This document shows, piece after piece, positions 7,057 to 15,710 of a stretch of 64,000 nt of DNA. Origin of the DNA: Actinomyces weissii. GTDB taxonomy: Bacteria; Actinomycetota; Actinomycetes; Actinomycetales; Actinomycetaceae. The DNA lies in contig NZ_CP066802.1 of NCBI RefSeq assembly GCF_016598775.1, forward strand, positions 1,798,001-1,862,000, read 5' to 3'. The notes under the pieces are model-generated. The model was not told the DNA's origin. It saw only the letters and a list, made by a program, of their open reading frames with translations, and did no database searches. A program made the position numbers and the translations under genes. Position 1 is the first letter of the stretch. Every line of letters begins with the position of its first letter.

Positions 7057-8424
7057 TCACTGCGGCAGCGGTCCGCCGAACCAGTCCTCCATCAGCGCCC
7101 GGGCGATCGACGTCGCCCCGGGCAGGCCGATCCGCCCGGCCTCCAGGGCCTCCACCAGCTCGGTACGGGAGAGCAGCAGGGCGTCGGTAACCTCCTGCCC
7201 GTCGGGCACCGGCCGCTGCTGCCCAGGTACCAGGCGGGCCCGGTAGGCCAGCATGAGGGAGCGGGGAAAGGGCCAGGGCTGCGTGGAGAAGGGCTCCACG
7301 CTGGCCACCTGCAGCCCGGTCTCCTCCGCCACCTCCCGCAGCACCGCCTGCTCGGCGCTCTCCCCGGCCTCCACGAAGCCTGCCACCACCGAGTAGCGCT
7401 GCTGGGGCCAGGTGGCGCCGTGCACCAGCAGCAAGCGGTCCTGCTCGTCGGTGGCTGCCGTGATGACCGCCGGGTCGGTGCGGGGGAAGTGCAGGGCCCC
7501 GCAGGCCTGGCAGCGGCGGGCCCACCCGGCCTGCACGGCGCTGAGCGGCCCGCCGCAGGCCGGGCAGAAGCGGCTGCGGGCGTGCCAGGCGGCCAGGGCG
7601 ATGGCAGGGGCCGCTAGTCCGGCGTCGTGGGCGTCCAGCTCAGCGCCGACGGCGCGCAGGGCGGTGAGCGGGTACCGGGCCAGCAGGGACAGGAGCCCTG
7701 GGTGCGGGTGGGCGGCTCCTTCCGCATCCGGCACACTGCCGCCAGTGGGGGCGCCCAGGGTGGCGCCGGTGCCCAGCAGGGCGGCGTCCGTGGCGGTCTC
7801 TGGGGGCACGACGACGGCGATCCAGGAGGTGGGCCTCGCAGGCTGTTCCTCCTGGCCCAGGTAGATGGCCTGCGGGCTGTCGGCAGGCGGCGGCGGTTGC
7901 CGTTCCGAGGCCGGCCCGGGCGCTGCTCCGGCCTCTGCCAGGGCGCTCTCAGCCAGGGCGCTTTCTGTCAGGGCAGTCAGCAGGCTGGCTGGGAGGTCGG
8001 CGACGGCCAGCGGCGCCAGCCTCAGGCCGCGCATGGCCCCGTCCCCTGGGGAGTCCTGCTGCCAGACGGCCCGGTCGGCGTCCGAGGGGACGGCGGGGGT
8101 CAGGCCGTCGTCGGGCAGGTCGGGGGTGCCGGTCGGGGCGGCCAGGCTGACGCGGCCACGGGGGTCTACCAGCAGCACCCGGGTGGAGGGTGCCTTAAGC
8201 AGCCTGGCGAGCAGGCCCGGCTGGCTGCGGCGTGCGGCGTCGCGGTCGGTGCTGTGACGGGACAGGGAGCGGAACCAGCCCGGCGGGTTGACGGGGGTAC
8301 CTGCTCTGTTGGCGGGGGTACCCGGCTGGGCGGTAGGGCCTCCTGACGGGGCAGCCAGCGGCGTGGTGGCCGGGGTGGTGCTGGGGGCGCTCGGGCCGGA
8401 GGGCTGGTCTGGGGACGGGCTCAT
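7057..8424 (-). CDS. nudC: NAD(+) diphosphatase / NAD-cap hydrolase, NudC-type Nudix
   Basis: 455 residues from the ATG at 8424; a GTG 15 bases upstream is possible. The family hydrolyses NADH/NAD to NMN plus AMP and removes NAD caps from RNA. A four-Cys zinc ribbon (Cys287, 290, 305, 308) precedes the Nudix box at about 349-371 (GFVEAGES...REVAEETGL). The NudC signature SxQPWPFPxS is present as STQPWPFPRS. The protein is longer than E. coli NudC (257 aa) because of a variable N-terminal domain and low-complexity Pro/Ala/Thr sequence in the first ~50 residues and around 150-200. It lies directly upstream of uvrD2. Confidence 0.9.
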   Translation of the reverse strand: MSPSPDQPSGPSAPSTTPATTPLAAPSGGPTAQPGTPANRAGTPVNPPGWFRSLSRHSTDRDAARRSQPGLLARLLKAPSTRVLLVDPRGRVSLAAPTGTPDLPDDGLTPAVPSDADRAVWQQDSPGDGAMRGLRLAPLAVADLPASLLTALTESALAESALAEAGAAPGPASERQPPPPADSPQAIYLGQEEQPARPTSWIAVVVPPETATDAALLGTGATLGAPTGGSVPDAEGAAHPHPGLLSLLARYPLTALRAVGAELDAHDAGLAAPAIALAAWHARSRFCPACGGPLSAVQAGWARRCQACGALHFPRTDPAVITAATDEQDRLLLVHGATWPQQRYSVVAGFVEAGESAEQAVLREVAEETGLQVASVEPFSTQPWPFPRSLMLAYRARLVPGQQRPVPDGQEVTDALLLSRTELVEALEAGRIGLPGATSIARALMEDWFGGPLPQ

Positions 8425-8452
8425 GGCACCACTTTGCACCCTGCGCCCAGGC

Positions 8453-8644
8453 GCCGCGGGCAGGATCCAGTCTCCAGGGGGCGGCCCGGCTGGGTACCGC
8501 GGCCAGGTGGTGTGGTCCGGGTACAGGGGTCAGGTCGGCTTGCCACTGCGGGCGGGCTGGAGACGGCGGGGGCAGACCAGCTAGGCGCTGTGCCCAGCCG
8601 CCGCGGGCAGGCTGCAGACGCCGGCGGGCAGACCGGCTGGGTAC
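8453..8644. repeat. Degenerate GC-rich repeats between nudC and the cysteine desulfurase gene
   Basis: Three imperfect copies of a ~45-bp unit lie at 8453-8497, 8547-8590 and 8598-8644. The best shared parts are GCCGCGGGCAGG at the start and CCGGCTGGGTAC at the end. Both flanking promoters must lie in or beside this block, since the genes are divergent. Confidence 0.5.
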
Positions 8645-8665
8645 TGCAGCGTCTAGGGTGGTGGG

Positions 8666-9853
8666 ATGCGCACCTACCTTGACCACGCCGCCACCTGCCC
8701 GGTCCGCCCGGAGGTCGCTGAGCAGCTGGCCCAGGACCTGCGTGACGGCCTCCCGGGGGCCAATCCGGCGGCCCTGCACGCAGCAGGCAGGCGGGCGGGG
8801 GCGCTGCTGTCCCAGGCCCGGGCCCGGCTGGCGGCGGCGCTGGAGGTCCACCCCCATGAGGTGCTCCTGACCAGCGGGGGCACGGAGGCGGACGCGCTGG
8901 CCGTGTGCGGCCGGGCGCTGGCCGGTCGGGAGGAGGGGCGCCGGACCTTGGTGCTCTCCCCCACTGAGCACCCGGCGGTGCTGGACAGCGCCCGGGTGGC
9001 CCAGGAGCAGCTGGGGGCCGGGCTGCGCCTGCTGGAGGTGGACGCGCTGGGCCGGGTGGTGCCCGCCTCGGTGGCGCAGGCGGTTTCCGACGGCGGGGTG
9101 GCGCTGGTCAGCGTCATGGCGGCCAATAACGAGACGGGGCTGGTCCAGGACGTGGCGGGACTGGTGGCCGAGGTCAGGCAGGCCAGCGGCCAGGACCGGC
9201 CGGGCCGTCCCGGCTACGTCCCGGTGCACTCGGACGTGGTGGCGGCCCTGGGGCGGGTGCCGGTGGACTTCCACGGCTGGGGCCTGGACGCGATGAGCCT
9301 GAGCGGGCACAAGCTGGGGGCACCGGTGGGGGTGGGGGCGCTGGTGGCGCGGCGTGACCTGGTGCTGCGGGCGCCCGTCGGCGGGGGCAGGCAGGAGCGG
9401 GCACTGCGCTCGGGCACGCAGGACGTGCTGGGGGCGCGCGCCCTGGCGCTGGCGGTGGAGCTGGCGGTGGCGGAGCGGACGGCGCAGGCCGCCCGCCTGG
9501 AGGCCCTGCGCGGCCGCCTGGTGGCGGGGGTGCTGGCGCTTCCGGGGGCGCGAGCGACCTTGCCGCCTGAGGCACCGCACCTGCCGGGCACGGCGCACTT
9601 CTGGTTCGCGGACACCGACGGCGAGGCGCTGCTGATGGCACTGGACCTGGCGGGGGTGGACGCCTCGGCGGGCTCAGCCTGCCACGCGGGGGTAGCCCGG
9701 CCCAGCCACGTCCTGCTGGCTATGGGGCTGCCGGAGGCGGCAGCGCGGGCCACCTTGCGCTGCTCCCTGGGGCCGACGACGTCGCTGGCGGAGGTGGAGC
9801 GGCTGCTGGAGGTACTGCCAGCTGCGCTGGAGACGGCGCGGCGGGCCCGCTGA
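8666..9853 (+). CDS. Cysteine desulfurase (NifS/IscS-like)
   Basis: 395 residues, a class V PLP aminotransferase fold. The N-terminus YLDHAATCPVRP is typical. The PLP-binding Lys is Lys216 in SGHKLGAPVG, and the catalytic Cys is Cys339 in GSACHAGV within the flexible loop; RSGTQDV is the conserved substrate-binding stretch. It takes sulfur from cysteine and hands it to acceptors. In actinobacteria this gene commonly lies immediately before mnmA, and such a desulfurase is the likely sulfur donor for tRNA 2-thiouridine. Here mnmA is 5.9 kb downstream on the same strand with a surface-protein gene between them. It ends ~110 bp before a strong bidirectional terminator. Confidence 0.9.
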   Translation: MRTYLDHAATCPVRPEVAEQLAQDLRDGLPGANPAALHAAGRRAGALLSQARARLAAALEVHPHEVLLTSGGTEADALAVCGRALAGREEGRRTLVLSPTEHPAVLDSARVAQEQLGAGLRLLEVDALGRVVPASVAQAVSDGGVALVSVMAANNETGLVQDVAGLVAEVRQASGQDRPGRPGYVPVHSDVVAALGRVPVDFHGWGLDAMSLSGHKLGAPVGVGALVARRDLVLRAPVGGGRQERALRSGTQDVLGARALALAVELAVAERTAQAARLEALRGRLVAGVLALPGARATLPPEAPHLPGTAHFWFADTDGEALLMALDLAGVDASAGSACHAGVARPSHVLLAMGLPEAAARATLRCSLGPTTSLAEVERLLEVLPAALETARRAR

Positions 9854-9960
9854 GCGGCTAGGGGCTTTTCTGTGGGGCCCGCGTCCTCGGTCTTCCCGCC
9901 CCCGCGGCGCCCAGTACGCCCAGCCCTGCCGCGCGTGCCCGCAAGTTCTAGCGCGACAAG

Positions 9961-10006
9961 GGACGGTCCCCTGCCCCACCTGGCTCGGTGGGTCAGGGGA
10001 CCGTCC
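9961..10006. terminator. Bidirectional terminator between convergent genes
   Basis: GGACGGTCCCCTG at 9961-9973 pairs with CAGGGGACCGTCC at 9994-10006, with an inner CCCCACC/GGTGGG pairing and a short loop. It is followed by CTTTA on the plus strand. It sits between the cysteine desulfurase gene and the convergent surface-protease gene and can serve both. Confidence 0.85.
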
Positions 10007-10019
10007 TTTAGGGGCTGGC

Positions 10020-13000
10020 TCAGCCCCGCTGCCTGCGGTAGGCGACCAGCACTCCCCCGCTGACCAGCAGTCCGGCCAGGAGGATCAGGAGCTGGAAGGC
10101 GTCCGTACCGGTGCGCGCCAGCCCCTTGCCCTGCTCCTTGACCTGCTGCTGCGGCAGAGGCGTAGCCGTGCTGGTGGCGGTCGGCTCCGCGCTCGCCGAG
10201 GCCTGCGGCGTGGGGGTCTCCTTAGCCTGTGGGGTGGAGGTCTCCGAGGCCTGCGCAGTCGGCTTAGCCGTGGCCAGTGCTGTCGGTTTGGTGGAGGCCT
10301 GCGGGGTCGGCTTGGTGGAGGCCTGCGGGGTCGGAGCCGACGATGCCTGCGCTGACGGCTTAGCCGAGGCCGTAGCCTGGCTCTGGGCCGTTGGCGTCGG
10401 GCTGGGGCTGGCCTTCTGACCGGGCCCCAGGCTCAGGGCGGGCAGGGTGATGTTGGCCTTGCCCTGGGCGCTGATGCTGGCCTCGGGGCGACCACCGTCA
10501 ACCGGCGTGTAGAACAACGACACCGTAAAGGCCTGGTCCTTACGGGTGTCCACCTCCGGGGTCCCAGAGATCACGCAGGCGTCCCCGCCCGTGGACAGGG
10601 CTACCACCAGGCCAGCAGGCAGACCCTGCGCCTGGCAGCGCAGACCCTTCGCGGCACCCGGGTTGCTGACCGGCACACTAACCGCAGCCAGAGCCTTGCC
10701 CTTGACCCCAACAACCCCAGGCACCACACCCAAGGACGGAGCCACAGAACAACCATCAACACCCACCTGAGCACCAGCTGGAGTCCCTGCACACTTGTCG
10801 GCCTCGTCGAGCACGCCGTCAGCGTCGTCGTCCTGCTTGGTAGAGGGCCCCAGGCTCAGGGCGGGCAGGGTGATGTTGGCCTTGCCCTGGGCGCTGATGC
10901 TGGCCTCGGGGCGCTTGCCGTCAACCGGCGTGTAGAACAACGACACCGTAAAGGCCTGGTCCTTGCTGGTGTCCACCTCCGGGGTCCCAGAGATCACGCA
11001 AGCGTCCCCAGACGGCGCCAGCGCCACCACCAGGCCAGCAGGCAGACCCTGCGCCACGCAGCGCAGACCCTTCGCGGCACCCGGGTTGCTGACCGGCACA
11101 CTAACCGCAGCCAGAGCCTTGCCCTTGACCCCAGTCAGCTCAGGCACAGCCCCCAGAACCGGAGCCAGCGCACAACCATCAGCACCCACACGCACACCAG
11201 ACGGCGTGCCCTCACAACGGTCACTGACATCAGCCACACCATCGCCGTCATCATCCTGCAGGATCGACCCACCAATATTGAAAGCAGGCAGACGCACACT
11301 GACCACACCCGGCCCACTGACACTGGCCTCCGGGCGACCACCGTCAACCGGCGTGTAGAACAACGACACCGTGAAAGCCTGGTCCTTACGGGTGTCCACC
11401 TCCGGGGTCCCAGAGATCACGCAGGCGTCCCCGCCCGTGGACAGGGCTACCACCAGGCCAGCAGGCAGACCCTGCGCCACGCAGCGCAGGCCCTTCGCGG
11501 CACCCGGGTTGCTGACCGGCACACTAACCGCAGCCAGAGCCTTGCCCTTGACCCCAACAACCCCAGGCACCACACCCAAGGACGGAGCCACAGAACAACC
11601 ATCAACACCCACCTGAGCACCCACCGGCGTGCCCTCACAAGCATCCACGCTATCCACCACGCCGTCGCCGTCGGCATCCTGCGCCGGGGCCGTGAAGGTG
11701 TTGGCAAAGCTGATGCCCTGGACCACGGCACCGGCCTTGCGGAAGGTCGTGGTGGCTACGAGCCCCAGCCTGGTCGGGAAGTCGGGGTTCTGCTCCACGG
11801 TGACCGTGACCTCGACGGGCTCCTGGTCGTAGGTGACGCCCGCGGCGCCCTTGTCCACCTGCCTGACAGTGAACCTGTAGACGCCCTCAGCGCCGATGCT
11901 CCAGCGCCCCAGGTCCGCGGAGCCGTCGTCACCGACAGGCACCTCACCAGAGGGCAGGCCAGTAACCTCGACGGCGGTGTCGTTGTCGGGGTGCGGGGTG
12001 ACGGTGACCGCGAACTCCCCTGCGGTAAGGGTCTTGGGCCGCCCGGCCTCGCTAAGGGTGACAGCGGCTACCGGGGCGACCTTGGCGGTGGTGTCCACGG
12101 CCTGCAGCCTCCAGGCCCCCCGGTCATCCTTGACCAGCCTGTAGGGGCTGCCTGCGGGCAGCAGCCTCACCTCCGGCTCCAGAGCGGGGTCATTGGTACT
12201 TACGTATGCCTTGCCCAGGTACTCGCTGTAGTCCCAGTCACCTTTGTACACCTCGTAGGAGATCGTCTCGCTGGTGGCACCTGACAGGAAGGCACCCTGG
12301 TCCCCGATGCGCACCAGTCCGCTGCCTGTTGACTCACGCACGCTCGTGATGGTCTCGGCCACGTCCAGCACGGTCTGGTCCTGCAGGTTGAGGACGTCCG
12401 AGATAAGGAGGTCCTTGCTTCCATCAGCCAGGGTCACACGTGCCTTGTTGGCCAGGGTGAGGTTGTTGACCTCGTCCATCACCACGCCGCTGAGGGACGC
12501 GCCGTCAAAGGTCACCGAGCTGTCACCCGTCTTGGTGGAGCCTGCAGGGTTACGCACGATGTTCACGAAGTCCGACTTGGAGACCAGGTCTACGGCCCCG
12601 TTGCGGACAGGCCCGTTCGGAGGTGACAGGAACACGCCGTCCTCCACCCTTATGAGCCTGCTGTCCAGGACGATGGACGCTGGCGTGCTCGAGGCCGTGT
12701 CCAGGTCGCCGACGATGATGGACTTGAAACGGGTCTGGTCGGTGGCGTTGCGCACCACGACCTCCGCCTTGGGCCCGGGAGCCCGGTCCCCCTTGGTGCC
12801 GGTTACGATCACCGGGCGCTGGCCGGTCTGTGACTGGGAGACGCGGGTGGTCACCTTGTCCAGCACCAGCTTGTGCCCGCCCGCGTAGATGGTGCCGGAG
12901 GCGGAGCTCTCCTGGAGCATGACCAGGTTCATGTCTCTTATGGTGACGTCTGCCGCCACCTCGATGTCCTGGCCACGCAGGACCAGGGTGTGCCCGGTGC

Positions 13001-15452
13001 CGTCCAGGGTCACGGCCTTGTCCAGCAGCACGGAGGCAGCGGTGCCGTTGACCGTGACGTCCTCCTTGAGCTTGACGACGTCCCCCGGGCGGGCGTTCCT
13101 CATGGCCGTAGCGATGTTCTGGTAGGGCTGCTCGTAGGTGCCTGCACCGGAGCCGTCCGACTCGCTGCCGTTACGGACCCACAGCTCGCGCGCCGTAGGC
13201 TCACGGTAGATCGAGCTACGGAAGTCGTCGGTGTCCAGCAGGTAACCGCGGAAGATCTTGTGCTTGAGGGTGTTGACGGCTGTGACGCCCTCGGTCTCGA
13301 CGGTGACGCCGTTGGCGCGGTTCTGGGCGAGCCTGGTGACGTCAGCCTTGACGGCGGTGGCCATGGCGGCGCGGATCTCCTCGACGTCAGCGAAGCCTGC
13401 CACGGCCTTGAGGTCAGACAGCCTGGCCCCTCGCTGTGCGTACACCGCCTTCTTGAAGGCAGCCATGCTGCCGCCGTGCTCAGGCATGATGGCGGCCAGG
13501 GCGACGGCGTCGTTGGGGTACTGGTCAGAGGCGTAGGCGACCATGCCCCGCTCCCAGCCGTACTCGCCCAGCATCTCGTGGGCGTAGCGGCGGAAGAGGA
13601 AGTCTCCTACGGCCTGGGCGTCGTTCTGCAGGCCCGCGTAGACAGGCTCGTAGAGGGGCACCACCACGTAGTCGTTGCTCTTTACGGTGAGGGCCGTGGA
13701 GGCCTTTCCCTTGGCGCTCAGGCGTCCGGCCACGATGCCGTGGTCCACCAGGTCGTTGACGGTCCTGAGGCTGGTGGCCTCCTCCAGGTCGATGTGGGTG
13801 AAGGAGTCGGTGGTGCCGGGGGTGCCTGACTCGTCGGGGTCGGGCACCTGGGTGACCTTGCTGAAGGCCACAGCCTTCTCCTGGGGGGTCAGGGCGAGGG
13901 TGGCCTCCGCCTCCAGCACCTCCAGGGAGTAGATGACGTCCATGAGCCCTCGCATGTACTGCCCCAGGTCCGCGGAGGACTGGAAGCGTGAGGGGGAGGC
14001 GTTCTGCACCCGTCCCTGCCCCAGCTCGAAGGCGGTGTTCAGGTTGAAGAAGGGCGCGTACTCCGAGGCCCCCGCCTCAGTGGCCTGCGTGTTGTCCATG
14101 GACTCGAAGAAGCCCCGGGCGTAGGCCTCGATCTTGACACCTTCACGACGCTTGTGTCCGTTGAACCAGACCTTCTCGTCGAAGATGTGGGTCATCTCGT
14201 GGGTGAAGGTGGTAACACCATTGTCAGAAAGGGCCTCGTAGAGCACCAGGTCGATACGCCGGTCGATGGGGCTGGCCTGGCCTCCGATGAACTGGTAGCT
14301 GCCCCACAACCCAAGCGGGCCGAAGAACTCCAGGACGCCGGGGTCGGCGTCGGGGCCGTGCTGCGGTGACCAGCGCGCGGCGGGAAGGAGACCAGCGGAC
14401 CGGGGGGCCTTGAACATGCCGTCGCGCACGACCACGACAGGCCCCTCCCCGAAGCCCTCCGGGGTGGCGGAGACACGCTTCCACATCTCCACGAAGGACT
14501 GCTGGTTCCTGGCGTACCGGGACAGGGCGCTCTTCAGTGCGGGGTTGTCTGCACCGCCGTAGCCAGAGGTCAGCCCGTAGGTCACGGAGTGGTCCACGCT
14601 CAGGGCGTAGACGCTGGGCGAGCTCAGGGCCAGCAGCGGCAGCAGGTGGGAGCGCAGCCGCTCATCGTTCTCCATCTGCTCGTAGAGGGTGGTGCTGCCG
14701 CCCTCGTGGATGACGGCCTTGGTGCGGGACCTGAACCAGCTGCTGGGGGACACGGACGGCTCGTACCTGCTGACCATCTCGCTCAGCCAGGTGGTCACGC
14801 TCCGCCCACGGGGGTCGACGGCGTTGGAGAAGATCCGGGAGGCCTGGCTCGGTTGCGCCCCGAAGTGCTTGATCTGGGCCAGCCGCTGCAGCCGGACCAC
14901 CGGCGTGCCGTTCTGGGCCCCGAAGGCCTCCTGCGGCTCGAAGAGGATGAGGTCCTTGAGCTTTCTGCCCCCGACCTCAGCGGAGTAGTAGTGGTCCAGG
15001 TAGGTCAGGGCGAACAGGATCTTCTTGGCGTCGCGCCTGAGGATGTCAGCGGTGACGAACTGGTCCTTGGAGATCAGCTCCCGCATGCGCGTGCCCAGGT
15101 CAGCCTTCAGGGCCTCGAAGTCCTTGCGCATGGCCAGCTGGTCCATGTACCGGGGCCACAGCGACTGCTCCACCTCCTGCTCGGTGGCCTCCCGGCCCAG
15201 CCTCTCCTTGAGCGCGGTCCTGGCAGCATTCTTGTCGAGGGAACGTATACGGATATCCAGTATGGAAGCCAGGTCGTCGTAGGTGATGGCCTCATAGTCG
15301 CTCCTGACCTGGTCGTACAGGCCTGGGTCCGCCGCCCGGGCCTGCACCACAGGCACGACGAGGCTCAGCAGGAGGACCAGGACGAGCCCGATCCCGGTAG
15401 CTGCTCCCGACCCCGGCCTGCTGGCCCTCGTCAGTGAAAGGTCCTGGTCCAT
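10020..15452 (-). CDS. ZmpA/ZmpB/ZmpC (M26-like) wall-anchored metalloprotease
   Basis: 1810 residues. A signal peptide (hydrophobic about 22-40, ending QARA) is followed by an M26-type metallopeptidase region (about 100-745). Its zinc site is HEMTH at 418-422, with a downstream REG and Glu that supply the third ligand in this family; DDFRSSIY and YGWERGMVAYAS are also family features. A beta-helix-like segment (about 780-1090) and a Spy0128/FctA-like domain (about 1117-1250) follow. Then come three 141-residue repeats, each opening with a calcium-binding thrombospondin type-3 motif (DGDGVVD), and a Pro/Thr/Ala/Ser linker. The C-terminus is LARTG (1778-1782), a hydrophobic stretch and RRQRG. 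LAxTG fits a class E-type sortase. It lacks the large N-terminal part of streptococcal Zmp/IgA1 proteases. Substrate unknown. Confidence 0.85.
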   Translation of the reverse strand: MDQDLSLTRASRPGSGAATGIGLVLVLLLSLVVPVVQARAADPGLYDQVRSDYEAITYDDLASILDIRIRSLDKNAARTALKERLGREATEQEVEQSLWPRYMDQLAMRKDFEALKADLGTRMRELISKDQFVTADILRRDAKKILFALTYLDHYYSAEVGGRKLKDLILFEPQEAFGAQNGTPVVRLQRLAQIKHFGAQPSQASRIFSNAVDPRGRSVTTWLSEMVSRYEPSVSPSSWFRSRTKAVIHEGGSTTLYEQMENDERLRSHLLPLLALSSPSVYALSVDHSVTYGLTSGYGGADNPALKSALSRYARNQQSFVEMWKRVSATPEGFGEGPVVVVRDGMFKAPRSAGLLPAARWSPQHGPDADPGVLEFFGPLGLWGSYQFIGGQASPIDRRIDLVLYEALSDNGVTTFTHEMTHIFDEKVWFNGHKRREGVKIEAYARGFFESMDNTQATEAGASEYAPFFNLNTAFELGQGRVQNASPSRFQSSADLGQYMRGLMDVIYSLEVLEAEATLALTPQEKAVAFSKVTQVPDPDESGTPGTTDSFTHIDLEEATSLRTVNDLVDHGIVAGRLSAKGKASTALTVKSNDYVVVPLYEPVYAGLQNDAQAVGDFLFRRYAHEMLGEYGWERGMVAYASDQYPNDAVALAAIMPEHGGSMAAFKKAVYAQRGARLSDLKAVAGFADVEEIRAAMATAVKADVTRLAQNRANGVTVETEGVTAVNTLKHKIFRGYLLDTDDFRSSIYREPTARELWVRNGSESDGSGAGTYEQPYQNIATAMRNARPGDVVKLKEDVTVNGTAASVLLDKAVTLDGTGHTLVLRGQDIEVAADVTIRDMNLVMLQESSASGTIYAGGHKLVLDKVTTRVSQSQTGQRPVIVTGTKGDRAPGPKAEVVVRNATDQTRFKSIIVGDLDTASSTPASIVLDSRLIRVEDGVFLSPPNGPVRNGAVDLVSKSDFVNIVRNPAGSTKTGDSSVTFDGASLSGVVMDEVNNLTLANKARVTLADGSKDLLISDVLNLQDQTVLDVAETITSVRESTGSGLVRIGDQGAFLSGATSETISYEVYKGDWDYSEYLGKAYVSTNDPALEPEVRLLPAGSPYRLVKDDRGAWRLQAVDTTAKVAPVAAVTLSEAGRPKTLTAGEFAVTVTPHPDNDTAVEVTGLPSGEVPVGDDGSADLGRWSIGAEGVYRFTVRQVDKGAAGVTYDQEPVEVTVTVEQNPDFPTRLGLVATTTFRKAGAVVQGISFANTFTAPAQDADGDGVVDSVDACEGTPVGAQVGVDGCSVAPSLGVVPGVVGVKGKALAAVSVPVSNPGAAKGLRCVAQGLPAGLVVALSTGGDACVISGTPEVDTRKDQAFTVSLFYTPVDGGRPEASVSGPGVVSVRLPAFNIGGSILQDDDGDGVADVSDRCEGTPSGVRVGADGCALAPVLGAVPELTGVKGKALAAVSVPVSNPGAAKGLRCVAQGLPAGLVVALAPSGDACVISGTPEVDTSKDQAFTVSLFYTPVDGKRPEASISAQGKANITLPALSLGPSTKQDDDADGVLDEADKCAGTPAGAQVGVDGCSVAPSLGVVPGVVGVKGKALAAVSVPVSNPGAAKGLRCQAQGLPAGLVVALSTGGDACVISGTPEVDTRKDQAFTVSLFYTPVDGGRPEASISAQGKANITLPALSLGPGQKASPSPTPTAQSQATASAKPSAQASSAPTPQASTKPTPQASTKPTALATAKPTAQASETSTPQAKETPTPQASASAEPTATSTATPLPQQQVKEQGKGLARTGTDAFQLLILLAGLLVSGGVLVAYRRQRG
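10424..11692. repeat. Three 423-bp in-gene tandem repeats
   Basis: The three copies have an exact period: ACCGGCGTGTAGAACAACG starts near 10501, 10924 and 11347, each 423 bp apart. Long stretches are identical at the DNA level, including synonymous positions, while the first ~40 residues of each translated unit differ. This indicates recent duplication or ongoing gene conversion of the stalk of the surface protease. Confidence 0.9.
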
Positions 15453-15710
15453 CTGTCTCCCTACCTCAAGGCGCCCGGCGTTTCCGCAGAAGGTCGGAGA
15501 TACCTGGCCGCCGCCCGGCGCGAACCTAGCATGTTGATTGCTTAAGGCGCCTAGCCAGCAGGTAACGATCGGGACTCAGCACCGCCAGGCGCAGCAGGTA
15601 CCCTGCCTGGGGCTGGGGACCCTGCCTGCACGGGCCCCAGGCACCTGAGCCCCGCCCCTAGGCACCAGGCCCAGGCAAGCGGCAGACCGCCGCCGTCGAG
15701 AGGAGAGCAG
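15453..15710. other. Divergent promoter region, surface protease / mnmA
   Basis: 258 bp between divergent genes. A GGGAG ribosome-binding site precedes the protease ATG, and GAGAGGAGAG precedes mnmA. The stretch ATGTTGATTGCTTAAG near 15530-15545 is the only AT-rich part and probably carries a promoter; no clear -35/-10 pair can be assigned. Confidence 0.4.

Noticed and set aside
8195..9598. 467-codon minus-strand frame over nudC and cysteine desulfurase
   Set aside because: It is antisense to two well-supported genes and its translation is Arg/Gln/His-rich, as expected of a shadow frame in high-GC DNA.
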